Shown: positions 19,392-28,249 of the stretch, one piece after another
Layout: each line of letters begins with the position of its first letter
Position numbering within the stretch: the stretch's first letter is position 1
NCBI RefSeq assembly: GCF_000196175.1
Contig: NC_005363.1
Span: 744,001-808,000, forward strand
Origin: Bdellovibrio bacteriovorus HD100
Lineage (GTDB): Bacteria; Bdellovibrionota; Bdellovibrionia; Bdellovibrionales; Bdellovibrionaceae
Direction of reading: 5' to 3'
DNA: 64,000 bases
Translations under genes and position numbers: made by a program
Notes under the pieces: model-generated
Told to the model about the DNA's origin: nothing
What the model saw: the letters and a program-made list of their open reading frames with translations, nothing else
The model's database searches: none

Positions 19392-21503
19392 TTAGCGAGA
19401 GATATAGTACACACCGTCTTCCGGTGCCGGGCAGGCTTGTTTGTACAGACGGCTGTGGGAAGGCACCATATAGATGCGGCTCCATTTATAGCCGTCAGCA
19501 GATATCACCGTGGCCGGGCGAGGGTCCAAATACACGATGTCACCTTGAGCAACCTGCCCACAGACAGTAGCGCTGGTGGACGGCTTGGCGCGGATGTTTC
19601 GTTTGTCCGCCATTTTGAACTGGCTGTAGCGGTTGTCGATATCTGTCGGCAAAGAATTCACCCAAGACGAGATGATCTTATTCACTCGTTCGCCTTCAGC
19701 AGTGCCAAAGATCTGCTCTTTGTCGGCCGGAGGCATCGGCGTGTAACCTTCCACGCGGGCAACGCTGCCATACAGTTTGCTGCGCTCAAGGTTCCCCGGC
19801 AGGATCCATTCATTTTTCACCAGGAAATCCAGATTGCTGAAGCGGTCCTTGCCGAAGTCCTGCGCCTGCATGTTGCCGTGACAACCCAGACAGTGTTTTT
19901 GAATCAGCTCGGTTTGAACTTTGCGATAGCCTTCTTCCAGAACAGGACTTTCTTTGATCGCGGATCTCCACGCCAGAAGCTGCACTTGCGGGTCGTTGGC
20001 GGCCGCGGCGCTCTTATCACAGGGCTCCTGGTGATTGGCGCTTGCGGATCTAGCCAGGCGCACGATGCTGCGAGTTTCACGGTCTTCGACAATCCACAGG
20101 GATCCATCCGAAGCTTCGGTGAATGCCACCGGAGCCCCCTTAGGGCGAATGCCTTTGACTTCGTCCCACTTGGAAATGATCTCGGTATAGGAACCGTGAC
20201 GGGCCATTCCGCCATGAGGAGTAAAGGCCTTGCGCGTGCTGCAGGCACCTTTTTGATTGAATCCAAAAGTGGAGCTGGATTCTTTCGCCAGTGGCAGACC
20301 ATTGCTGTCCACATTGTAGGCGACCAGACGATGTCCAGTGGGTTGATAGCCGTGCCACGTAACCAGCAACTTATCGCCGAAAAGATCACCGAACATCTCG
20401 CCCTTATAGTAAGCCATGTGCAAAGGGGCCACGTGAGGCGGCATCAACAACCACGGCGCTTGATAGTCACCGATACCGGAAGGATTGGTTTGGGAGCAGT
20501 CCACTGGTTTTTTGAACTGTTTGTGCAAAGGAAGGCTTTTATTTTCCGGGAATAGCCACTCGGGTGAAGTCGCGTGGAAGTTATAGCAATAGGGCCAGCC
20601 ATAGTGGCGACCGACGCCGTTATCCAGATCCACGACGTTGATTTCTTCGTAAGGTTCTTCCAGTTCGGCAAAGTCCCGGCTGTTTTCACCCTGAATCAGA
20701 TATCCTCTGTCTGAAATCGCCATGGCCATCGAGTTGCGCAAACCCAGGGCGGTTATTTCATAGTTTTTGACTCCACCCGCAGGAAGGTTTTTCAGAAGTT
20801 GGGCTGGGATGCGATAGATGGCGCCATTGCCTTGAGCTTGATCTTCAGGGCAGGATTTGTAGACGCCAGTTCCCTGAACCACGCAGTGATCGCTGGGTGA
20901 GCCGGAGTTGATGTAAAGGTCCCCGTTGCGCGGATCAAACACGAACTGCGAAAGCGGGTGCATATAGCCCTCTTTGCGCGCCAGATTTCCGACGACCATC
21001 GTCCAATCAGTGACCTGATTGTTTTTCAAATGAAATTTCGAAATGCGCGTGCGTTCACCGATATAGTAAAAACCATCCGGGCCCAGTGCCAGTCCATGCG
21101 GAGTTTCCAGATTCAATTTCAAAGTTTTGATTTCATAAGGGGCCGAGCCCGAACGAGTCAGCAGGAACAAGCGACCGTTTTGCGGGCTCCATCCGCCCAT
21201 GTCGACGACCAGAAAATCCTGGGTCCCGGCGATCTGCAAAATGGTGCGTGGTTTGATAAAGCTTTTGTCGTTGCTGCGATCCACGGCGCGATCCCGTGGC
21301 ATCACCATCCCCAGGCAAGTACCAGGCATGGTTTCCACCTGCAGGCGCGGGAAACCGTCGCAAGAGGTGTCTAATGGGTCGTAAAGATAGCCGCTTTTAT
21401 CCAGCACCATGCGCGCAGCCGCTGTTTTGCGGTCCGCAGTTTTTTGCAGAGACGTACACTGAACCAAGGAAAAAGCCAGAACCAGCCAGAATAAAACGCG
21501 CAT
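19392..21503 (-). CDS. Lipoprotein: sugar-dehydrogenase-like propeller, cytochrome c, SH3
   Basis: 703 residues with lipobox LVQC (Cys16). Residues about 85-500 form a glucose/sorbosone-dehydrogenase-type beta-propeller (LETPHGLALGPDGFYYIGE, FDPRNGDLYINSGSPSDH, GLRNSMAMAISDRGYLIQGE, YGWPYCYNFH, GMARHGSYTEI, VAFTEASDGSLWIVED). Residues about 535-620 are a mono-heme c-type cytochrome with CLGCH for the heme and a likely Met ligand in YTPMPPADK. The last 70 residues look like a bacterial SH3 domain (RNIRAKPSTSATVCGQVAQGD...GYKWSRIYM), which often binds wall material. Expected to be periplasmic and membrane anchored, oxidising a sugar or alcohol and passing electrons to its own heme; substrate unknown. 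GGGGA precedes the ATG. Confidence 0.8.
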   Translation of the reverse strand: MRVLFWLVLAFSLVQCTSLQKTADRKTAAARMVLDKSGYLYDPLDTSCDGFPRLQVETMPGTCLGMVMPRDRAVDRSNDKSFIKPRTILQIAGTQDFLVVDMGGWSPQNGRLFLLTRSGSAPYEIKTLKLNLETPHGLALGPDGFYYIGERTRISKFHLKNNQVTDWTMVVGNLARKEGYMHPLSQFVFDPRNGDLYINSGSPSDHCVVQGTGVYKSCPEDQAQGNGAIYRIPAQLLKNLPAGGVKNYEITALGLRNSMAMAISDRGYLIQGENSRDFAELEEPYEEINVVDLDNGVGRHYGWPYCYNFHATSPEWLFPENKSLPLHKQFKKPVDCSQTNPSGIGDYQAPWLLMPPHVAPLHMAYYKGEMFGDLFGDKLLVTWHGYQPTGHRLVAYNVDSNGLPLAKESSSTFGFNQKGACSTRKAFTPHGGMARHGSYTEIISKWDEVKGIRPKGAPVAFTEASDGSLWIVEDRETRSIVRLARSASANHQEPCDKSAAAANDPQVQLLAWRSAIKESPVLEEGYRKVQTELIQKHCLGCHGNMQAQDFGKDRFSNLDFLVKNEWILPGNLERSKLYGSVARVEGYTPMPPADKEQIFGTAEGERVNKIISSWVNSLPTDIDNRYSQFKMADKRNIRAKPSTSATVCGQVAQGDIVYLDPRPATVISADGYKWSRIYMVPSHSRLYKQACPAPEDGVYYISR

Positions 21504-21644
21504 GATATCCCCATGAAGAAGTCCTTATTCAATTATGGGGGCTTTTATGCCCTTATCAAATGCAAATTTTCCATAATCATTCCTTTGTTGGGGTTGGTTT
21601 TCCCGATATGCCGGGGTCCGGTGTCATCATCATAGGGAGGCCTC

Positions 21645-22289
21645 ATGGTTGGAGCCAAACTTCTTGTCAGTCTTGTTACCTTGTTGATTGTGAACCCGAC
21701 CCTGGCCAGCACGGATCGCATGGATTGGGGAACTGGCAGTTCCAGTTTTAAAATGCCCAGGGTGAAGGACCGTGAAAAACTCAGCTTGCTGCTGCCATCA
21801 TTCGTGGTTCACGGAATCAAACCGACGATGACCGCGTCCGTGGAAATGCCCCGTAAACTGGACGGCAATGGAGCGGCCGTGATCACGCCGGGGGTTGGGT
21901 TGGAATATCAAACAGCCAGCGGCGTCACCTTTCTGGCGGCTATGGTGAAGGACTGTTACGACAATTTGGCTGGAACTTTTCAGATTGGTCGCAACTATGA
22001 GCTGAGCGACAGGGTCAGTGCGGGATGGTCCATGGGAGTATACGCCCGTCAGACGCCGATGGCCTGTGAAGAGACGAGTTTCGGTCCGTATTCCTACCGG
22101 GAGTGCTATGAGCTGGACAGCTATAAATGGAAGTTCATGGGCAGTGTGAACGGGCATTCGGTGGATGTGATCCCGATGCCATTTGCCCACCTGACGGCGG
22201 CCCTTTATAAAAGCCGCGACATGCAGGTGGATTTGAAAATCATGAGCAATGTGTTTTTGAACGAAGTGGGGATTGGCATCCCCTTCTAA
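21645..22289 (+). CDS. Small predicted outer-membrane beta-barrel protein
   Basis: 214 residues. Signal peptide MVGAKLLVSLVTLLIVNPTLA (cleavage about 21-22). The mature part alternates hydrophobic and polar residues (KLSLLLPSFVVHGIKPTMTASVEMP, GVGLEYQTASGVTFLAAMVKD, AGTFQIGRNYELSDRVSAGWSMGVYARQ, VDLKIMSNVFLNEVGIGIPF) and ends in Phe, as outer-membrane barrels do. The fold faintly recalls PagP-type eight-stranded enzymes, but I see no catalytic triad I trust. GGAGG precedes the ATG. Convergent with dacB, three bases apart. Confidence 0.6.
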   Translation: MVGAKLLVSLVTLLIVNPTLASTDRMDWGTGSSSFKMPRVKDREKLSLLLPSFVVHGIKPTMTASVEMPRKLDGNGAAVITPGVGLEYQTASGVTFLAAMVKDCYDNLAGTFQIGRNYELSDRVSAGWSMGVYARQTPMACEETSFGPYSYRECYELDSYKWKFMGSVNGHSVDVIPMPFAHLTAALYKSRDMQVDLKIMSNVFLNEVGIGIPF

Positions 22290-22292
22290 AGA

Positions 22293-23603
22293 CTACTTCT
22301 TGGAAAGATTCACAACTGGGGCGTTGGCTTCGGTCAGGTAAGAGTTTTGATCAAACGGCAGCGCCAGAATTTCAGTGTACTGAATTTCTTTGGGGCCGGA
22401 GCGTTTGTTGATCAACTGACTTATTTTATTTTTGATCATCTGAGAAGCCACACCACGGTCGGAGCTGCTCTGATCCATATCGGTGTGCAAAAGAATCGCA
22501 AAATAGAATTCACCCTCTTTGGTGGAAATGGAACCTGCCAGGGTCTTGGCTTTATTCACGGTTCCGGTCTTGGCGATCATTGATCCTGCAGCATTGCCGC
22601 CGAAGTTGTCTATCGTGGAATCGCTGTCTTTGTTGGCCACGGAAAGTACATCACTCAGTTTGTAACCCTTGGCTTCCAGGGATTTGTTCAGCGTGTACAA
22701 AGTTTTAATCATCGTCTCACATGTGGCTTCGTTGTAGATCGGCTTGGCCGTGGTGCCTTCGTTGTTGCCAGATCCGTTATGGAATACGATCTGGTTTTGG
22801 TCGGCTTTCAGTGTGGCTGCTGCAAAGGCGTTAAATGCTGCTGTGCCACCCAGGTTCCAGTACAGATTGTCAGCGATGTAGTTGTTGGACTGATTGTTCA
22901 TGCGCTTTAGGATTGTGCGCAGTGGTGCCGACTGCAGAACCACGCTGCCTGTGTATTTGTCCTTCTTGTAATTGTTCTTTGGCAGGAATGAAATATTACG
23001 CACTTCAATGGTGGGCTTTTCCAGCATAAAGACTTTGGCTTTGGTGGCTCTTTCACGCAGCTTGCTGTACATGGCGCGGTTGATAGCGGTTGAAAAAGAC
23101 TCTTTCAGATTCTTGATCACGGCCTCGGCCTGCTGTTCGATGGTTTCATAACGGGGAGTCACACCACCAATGCGCGGGGACTCTTCCGCCAGCCAGTCCA
23201 GCAGGAAGTTTTCATCAAAGGTCAGGTTTTCAATTTTGGTGACCTTCATGCGGTTCAGTTCAGATATCAGGAAATAGCTTAGGTTGCGACCGAAGATCGG
23301 ATCACGGCTGCCTTCCACGTGCAGATCCATAGAGCCATTGGCTGTTGGAGTCAGGTGCAGAACTGTTTTGTGGCGATAGTCGACGCCCAGCTTTTCAATC
23401 GCCCACAACGTCGTGATGACCTTGGAAATAGAGGCCAGAGGAAACTTCTTTTGCATGTCTCCTTCGCCTTCCACCTTGCCGGCGGTGGCGGCAGCTTTCA
23501 TATGGCAGACGGAATTGACATAAACCTTGGCAGAGGCCGTGGAGGCCATCAAAACGGGGGCAGCCAGGGCCGCCAGGATACCAAGTTTGAATGTCGAAGC
23601 CAT
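22293..23603 (-). CDS. dacB: D-alanyl-D-alanine carboxypeptidase/endopeptidase (PBP4, DacB)
   Basis: 436-residue S13-family penicillin-binding protein with a signal peptide (MASTFKLGILAALAAPVLMA, cleaved near residue 25). Active-site motifs: SxxK as ASISK (Ser58, Lys61), SxN as QSNNYIADN, and KTG as IAKTGTVNKAKTLAG. It trims or cuts peptidoglycan cross-links in the periplasm. In B. bacteriovorus two DacB enzymes (Bd0816 and Bd3459) are exported into prey to round it; this gene's position about 10 kb before a gliding locus suggests it is the Bd0816 counterpart, but that is from memory of gene order. It is shorter than E. coli PBP4 (477), so the accessory domain is reduced. Confidence 0.92.
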   Translation of the reverse strand: MASTFKLGILAALAAPVLMASTASAKVYVNSVCHMKAAATAGKVEGEGDMQKKFPLASISKVITTLWAIEKLGVDYRHKTVLHLTPTANGSMDLHVEGSRDPIFGRNLSYFLISELNRMKVTKIENLTFDENFLLDWLAEESPRIGGVTPRYETIEQQAEAVIKNLKESFSTAINRAMYSKLRERATKAKVFMLEKPTIEVRNISFLPKNNYKKDKYTGSVVLQSAPLRTILKRMNNQSNNYIADNLYWNLGGTAAFNAFAAATLKADQNQIVFHNGSGNNEGTTAKPIYNEATCETMIKTLYTLNKSLEAKGYKLSDVLSVANKDSDSTIDNFGGNAAGSMIAKTGTVNKAKTLAGSISTKEGEFYFAILLHTDMDQSSSDRGVASQMIKNKISQLINKRSGPKEIQYTEILALPFDQNSYLTEANAPVVNLSKK

Positions 23604-23873
23604 ACGTCCTCCTATGCCGCGTTTTCGGCGACCGACTGGCAGAGTTCATATTCCGTGCCGGGGCCATTTTCAATGAGTCAGAGCCAAGGGGCCTTTATAG
23701 GTCTTTTTCCGTCCAAAGTGACGGAAATTGGCAGTCAATTTGTCAATTGCCATGCTCAGGGATTGCGGCCCTGAAAGGGCAATTAAGTCTTCGTCATTCT
23801 GTTTTATTTTGGTTGTGATCAAGGGGTAAAGGCTGACAATGATCGTCTTTTAGCCAGCTTCCGGGGGAAGAGT

Positions 23874-24557
23874 ATGTTGGATTTTTCTGTTCTTAACTCA
23901 TCATTTGCCAACCCGACGTGGATTTCTATCATCTATGCTTTTTTGCTTAGTTTTATTCTGGGGACGGCCTTGGCCGTGGCCTATGTGAGGACCTTCCGCG
24001 GTCTTTCTTATTCATTGAACTTCCTGCATGGCCTGGTGCTGTTGCCGATTGTAATTGCTATTGCGATGCAGGCCATTGGAGACAATGTCGCTCGTGGTAT
24101 CGGCATGATTGGAGCGTTGTCTTTGCTGCGGTTTCGCACGAACGTCAAAGATCCGAGGGACATGTTCTTTATTTTTGCCTCGCTGGCGGTGGGCCTGGCT
24201 TCCGGGGTTCATGCCTATGGTATCGCCATTTTAGGAACCGTCTGCTTTATTCTGGCTTTGACTGTTCTGCAGAAGTCTCCCTTCGCTGCAGGTCCGCAGT
24301 TTGACGGTCTTTTGCGCCTGAATCTGTCCAGATCCGGTCAGGATCAGCGTGAAGTGGAAGGGGTGCTGGAAAAATCCTGCCGGCATTTCGCACTGGCCAC
24401 CATCCGGGAAATGGGCCAGGGGGAGCGGTTGGATTTTTCCTATCAGGTGCGCTTAAAGCCTCGTCAAACCTCGGCGGAACTTGTGGAAGAGCTGGGTCGT
24501 ATTTCTTCTGTGCGTGGCCTGAACTTTATGAATCAAGAATCTGTGATCGAGGTGTAA
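23874..24557 (+). CDS. DUF4956-family membrane protein
   Basis: 227 residues. Four membrane segments in the first 140 residues (IIYAFLLSFILGTALAVAYV, LNFLHGLVLLPIVIAIAMQA, MFFIFASLAVGLASGVHAYG, IAILGTVCFILALTVLQ) around the family signature GMIGALSLLRFRTNVKDPRD, then a cytoplasmic ferredoxin-like C-terminal domain. DUF4956 genes are commonly beside VTC-domain (polyphosphate polymerase) genes, as here. It starts a four-gene unit: the next start codon is one base after its stop. GGGGGAAG lies before the ATG. Biochemical role unknown; a partner or channel for the polymer made by the VTC enzyme is a reasonable guess. Confidence 0.85.
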   Translation: MLDFSVLNSSFANPTWISIIYAFLLSFILGTALAVAYVRTFRGLSYSLNFLHGLVLLPIVIAIAMQAIGDNVARGIGMIGALSLLRFRTNVKDPRDMFFIFASLAVGLASGVHAYGIAILGTVCFILALTVLQKSPFAAGPQFDGLLRLNLSRSGQDQREVEGVLEKSCRHFALATIREMGQGERLDFSYQVRLKPRQTSAELVEELGRISSVRGLNFMNQESVIEV

Positions 24558-24558
24558 A

Positions 24559-26307
24559 GTGAAACTAGGTGACGTCGTCGGGACCGAGAACCGTTTTCTG
24601 TTGGGCTGCTGGAGTGTGGCCGTGGTTCTGGTATTGATGCTGGGACTGGTGCTGGGGTCTGATCCCGTCAGCATTCTGGGGGTCGCAGAATCCCGCGAAT
24701 TTCAGGTGAACTTCGACAGTCCGGTTGAAATCAAACATATCTATGTGCTTCCCAGTCAGATAGTGCGCAAAGGGGATCTGCTGGCAGAACTGGGGCAGTC
24801 GGAATGGGAATCCCAGCTGCGTGTTCTGAAAAGCCGTTACGACAAGCTTAATGCTGAGATGCACTTGCGCCAGCAACTGGCCGGAGTCGTCAAAGACCTG
24901 GGTCATCTGGCTCCTTCAGCCGATCCATTGCTGGTGGAGCTTGAGGATGCAAGAAGGGAAATGGCCTTGATCGAAGGCCGCATGAAGAACCTTTTTGTCT
25001 TTGCCGAGGTTGACGGCGCCGTGGGTGCGGTGAACTTCAAAAATGGAGAAAAGGCGCCGGCGTTTGCTCCCTTGATTACGTTAGTTCCGCTCAATCCCAC
25101 TTATGTGAACGGTTACATCAACGAAAACCTGTCATCAACTTTGTCTGTGGGGCAGGTGGTGGAAGTCAGCTCTGCCGGAGGCAAGGTGGTGCGGGGTTCG
25201 GTGGTCAGTATCGGATCCCGTATTGTGCAGATTCCTGATCGTCTGTTGCGAATTCAAACTTTGCCGGCCTGGGGACGTGAAGTCGTGATCAAGATCCCCC
25301 GCACCAATGAGTTTTTGCTGGGAGAAAAGGTCTTTGTTCAGAAGAAATGGAACTTGTCATTGTTAAGTCTGGCCAATGCCGACGAAGCGACGCAGGCTCT
25401 CGAATCTCAGCAGCAAGATCCCCGGGAAATGGACATTCCGCTGAATATTGTTGAGACCTTCAAGCCCGAGATGTCAGGCGTGGTCTTCGTTCCGGAGCTC
25501 AAGCAGTTTGTTTTGGTTTCAGATGACTATCCTGACAACCGTCCGGTGCTGTTCCTGATGAATGAACAAGGCCAGATTCAACCCCACCAGATCCAGGTTT
25601 CAGGACTGCCGGCGATGGCGGACATTGAATCGGTTTCGGTCCAGGGCCAGCACCTGTACTTGCTAAGCTCTCTGTCAGCGACCAAAAAAGGCAAGCTTAA
25701 AGAGGAGCGTCAGATCTTCGCGCAGATCAAACGCAGTGGTCTGCGCTACAGCGTTGAAAACCATGTGGATCTGCGCAAGACGCTGTTGAGGGCCCTGAAA
25801 GACTCACAAGATCCGGTTTTGAAATCAGTCTATGAAGCTGATTTGAAGGTGGCTAAAGAGGGATTTGAAGTCGAAGGTCACGCCATTGACGACAAGGATT
25901 TGTATCTGTCGCTGAAAGGCCCCGTACTTCGTCGCAACGAAGGGCTTATCTTGAAAGTTTCGGACTTTGCCTCGGTCTTTGACGGGGGCCTGAAGCCGGC
26001 ACAAGTAACACTGGCCGCGCGGTTCGATCTGAAGTTGCCCCATCAGGATGTCGAGATGGTGCTGACGGATCTGATCAAGCAGGGGGATGCTTTCTATCTT
26101 GCTTCATCCTGTCGAGGAGCCTCGTGCAGTGCGATCTGGAAGGTGACTGCAGGCCAAACGGCCCCGGAGCTGCTGCATGAATTCCGTATGCGACATCTGG
26201 AAGGTTTGGCCCTTCATCCCCACACCCGTCAAATGTTTGCTGTCTTTGACAGCAAAAGCTCCAGTCAGTATGCCGTCGTCAGTCTTGTGGATAAAAGGAC
26301 GCCCTGA
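24559..26307 (+). CDS. HlyD-type membrane fusion protein fused to a beta-propeller
   Basis: 582 residues. Residues 1-35 hold one membrane segment (LLGCWSVAVVLVLMLGLVLG). About 40-275 is a HlyD/biotinyl-lipoyl layout: barrel-sandwich half motif (SPVEIKHIYVLPSQIVRKGDLLAEL), a coiled-coil hairpin (LRVLKSRYDKLNAEMHLRQQ, LLVELEDARREMALIEGRM), the second half (EVDGAVGAVNFKNGEKAPAF) and a beta-barrel. About 300-582 is a DUF3616-like propeller (EMSGVVFVPELKQFVLVSDD, DIESVSVQGQHLYLLSSLS, EVEGHAIDDKDLYLSLKGPV, HLEGLALHPHTRQMFAVFDS). The joining of the two is unusual. GTG start, one base after the DUF4956 stop; its stop overlaps the next ATG. It should bridge inner membrane and the TolC-like protein encoded next. 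Confidence 0.8.
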   Translation: MKLGDVVGTENRFLLGCWSVAVVLVLMLGLVLGSDPVSILGVAESREFQVNFDSPVEIKHIYVLPSQIVRKGDLLAELGQSEWESQLRVLKSRYDKLNAEMHLRQQLAGVVKDLGHLAPSADPLLVELEDARREMALIEGRMKNLFVFAEVDGAVGAVNFKNGEKAPAFAPLITLVPLNPTYVNGYINENLSSTLSVGQVVEVSSAGGKVVRGSVVSIGSRIVQIPDRLLRIQTLPAWGREVVIKIPRTNEFLLGEKVFVQKKWNLSLLSLANADEATQALESQQQDPREMDIPLNIVETFKPEMSGVVFVPELKQFVLVSDDYPDNRPVLFLMNEQGQIQPHQIQVSGLPAMADIESVSVQGQHLYLLSSLSATKKGKLKEERQIFAQIKRSGLRYSVENHVDLRKTLLRALKDSQDPVLKSVYEADLKVAKEGFEVEGHAIDDKDLYLSLKGPVLRRNEGLILKVSDFASVFDGGLKPAQVTLAARFDLKLPHQDVEMVLTDLIKQGDAFYLASSCRGASCSAIWKVTAGQTAPELLHEFRMRHLEGLALHPHTRQMFAVFDSKSSSQYAVVSLVDKRTP

Positions 26308-27467
26308 TGTTTTGGTCTTGGATCCTTTTGGGGGGACTTTCTTCTTTTGCGGTGACGCCCGAGCAGGTATTAAAAACAGCCTGGTCCGACACGGCTTATA
26401 CTTCGCAGGAAGAAATGCGAACGACCGACTCTCGTAATCCTCTGCGCAATGTTGAGGGCTTTGTCAGTGCTGAAAAAGAAGATGATAAAAATGAATATGA
26501 AGTCGGGTTGAAGTTTCAGTTTCGCTCCTGGCCGGAATGGAAGCTGGGGCCTGATTCCGAGCCGCGCAAGAAAGTTTTGAAAGAGGCTTCATTGGCGTGG
26601 GCTCTGCATGAACGGTATTTGAATCTGATTTCTTATGAAATCAGCCAGAAGAAACTGGCCGTTTTGAACAGTTCTATGAAACTGTCAGAAGGTTATTTGA
26701 AGGCACAAAGCCTTTCACTGCGGGCTGGGCGCACTTCGACCAAGTCCTTTTTGGGGGCCCAAGGGGACATCTATAAGCTGAAGCGCCTTGAAAGTGTGAT
26801 TGCCCAGGAAAATAAACTGGCGGCAAGAAAAATAAAATCCTGGGTTCCACAGTGGGGCGAAAGCCCGCTGGAGGGCTTTGACCTGCTCAGCGTCCAGGAG
26901 GTGGTCGACGCTCTCGGCAGTCAGCCAACGCCCGATGTTTCTTTAACCGCACGAATTTCCGAAACTGAGTTTAAAGACATTTCCCGGGAGCTTGAGATTC
27001 TACGGGGCCGCGAAGATCAGTGGGTGAAAGGACTGGATGTATCCCAAACCCATAAAGATGACGGAATCGGTTACAAAGTTGAACTGACTCTGCAGCTACC
27101 GCATCTGGGATCTGATGATCTGTCCCGGCAAAAGCAGAATGAATTGATTCTTAAAAAAGCGCTGAAACAAAAAGAGGCCGAAGACAGCAAGGACCACTTG
27201 TTAAGTCTGAAGAATCAAATTCAGAATCTGGTGGGCCTCTATAAAATGACCAGCCAGGGCTTGAAAGAAAGCCAAAAGATGAAAAACCAGGACACTTTGT
27301 CCGTGCTGGAAGGGCGCCTGTTGCAGGAGCAGACCGAGCTGGATTTGCTCAGTCAGCAACAAGAGATTCTGACTTTGTATGTGGAATATCTGCTGGAAAG
27401 TGAAAGGCTGGCGGCTGAGCCTGCAAAAAACCATCTGAGCAAAACCCTGAAGGTGGTGTCCTTGTGA
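26307..27467 (+). CDS. TolC-like outer-membrane-factor protein
   Basis: 386 residues with an N-terminal signal-like segment (MFWSWILLGGLSSFAVT). The rest has two long helical hairpin regions (SLAWALHERYLNLISYEISQKKLAVLNSS..., QNELILKKALKQKEAEDSKD...LLSQQQEILTLYVEYLLESERLAAE) separated by beta-strand-like stretches (EYEVGLKFQFRSW, GYKVELTLQLPHLGSDD), the two-fold layout of outer membrane factors. It is shorter than TolC (about 470) and divergent. It overlaps both neighbours (1 and 4 bases), so it is translated with the HlyD fusion and the VTC enzyme. Likely the outer-membrane exit or an envelope-spanning partner of the HlyD protein. Confidence 0.7.
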   Translation: MFWSWILLGGLSSFAVTPEQVLKTAWSDTAYTSQEEMRTTDSRNPLRNVEGFVSAEKEDDKNEYEVGLKFQFRSWPEWKLGPDSEPRKKVLKEASLAWALHERYLNLISYEISQKKLAVLNSSMKLSEGYLKAQSLSLRAGRTSTKSFLGAQGDIYKLKRLESVIAQENKLAARKIKSWVPQWGESPLEGFDLLSVQEVVDALGSQPTPDVSLTARISETEFKDISRELEILRGREDQWVKGLDVSQTHKDDGIGYKVELTLQLPHLGSDDLSRQKQNELILKKALKQKEAEDSKDHLLSLKNQIQNLVGLYKMTSQGLKESQKMKNQDTLSVLEGRLLQEQTELDLLSQQQEILTLYVEYLLESERLAAEPAKNHLSKTLKVVSL

Positions 27468-28249
27468 GCGGCCCGGTTTCCCCTCTGGCTCTGGAGCGAT
27501 ATGAATTAAAGTACCTGATTCCGGCAAGTCTGGTCGAGCCGATCTCGCGGTTCGTGGAAACGTATTGTGAAATGGATTACTACTCGACGGTTTCGCCAGA
27601 CAAACACTACACCATCAACAGCCTTTATCTGGACACACCCAGCTTGTACCTGCTGCGGTTCAAGGAATCGGCCAATGCCTATAGCTTTAATATGCGGATC
27701 CGTTCCTATGGAGACAACCCCAAGCCGCCCTATTTCTTCGAGATTAAATACAAACTGCGTGAGTTCGTGCGCAAGAAGCGCGCACTGGTGCATGATGAAA
27801 ACTGGGCGGATATTCTGGAGTGGGGAGCTATCCCGGCGCACATCCAGGGGAGTTCTCGCGGCAATCTCGAAGAGTTCCTACGTGTGAAAATGACTTATAA
27901 TGTGGGCCCGGTGATTTTGACCCAGTACCGGCGCAAGGCCTATCTTTCTGTTGTGGATGATTATGCCCGAGTGACCTTCGATCGGGACTTGCGCTATCAA
28001 GAGATGAATGAGTGGTGTGTGCGGCCGAACGCTCATCTGTTAAGCCACTATGACCATCCTGATTCCTTTGAAGAGCCCGGATGCAATGTGGTCCTGGAGC
28101 TGAAGTGTGAAAAAAAGATTCCTTACTGGATGGTGGATCTGATTAGGCGCTTTGAACTGGAAAGTGGCTCGTTCTCGAAGTTTGGCAACTCGATGTTAAC
28201 TCTTTTTGGGGTGCCTGAGGTCTTATCCCCAGGCCCGTTGTATCTTTAG
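27464..28249 (+). CDS. VTC-domain protein (polyphosphate polymerase family)
   Basis: 261 residues, a stand-alone VTC tunnel domain of the triphosphate-tunnel superfamily. Seen: ERYELKYLIP at the start (basic and acidic tunnel residues), SLYLDTPSLYLLRFKES, the Arg strand FNMRIRSYGD, the Lys strand FFEIKYKLREFVRKKRALV, TQYRRKAYLSVVDDYARVTFDRDL, and NVVLELKCE plus GSFSKFGNSM at the end. Eukaryotic VTC4 uses this fold to make polyphosphate from ATP; bacterial members are found with DUF4956 and CotH-like kinases. The GTG start overlaps the TolC-like stop (GTGA). It faces a convergent kinase-like gene. Confidence 0.88.
   Translation: MSGPVSPLALERYELKYLIPASLVEPISRFVETYCEMDYYSTVSPDKHYTINSLYLDTPSLYLLRFKESANAYSFNMRIRSYGDNPKPPYFFEIKYKLREFVRKKRALVHDENWADILEWGAIPAHIQGSSRGNLEEFLRVKMTYNVGPVILTQYRRKAYLSVVDDYARVTFDRDLRYQEMNEWCVRPNAHLLSHYDHPDSFEEPGCNVVLELKCEKKIPYWMVDLIRRFELESGSFSKFGNSMLTLFGVPEVLSPGPLYL

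Noticed and set aside
19437-20555. 372-codon open frame on the plus strand
   Set aside because: Antisense of the propeller-cytochrome gene, whose domains, signal and terminator are clear.
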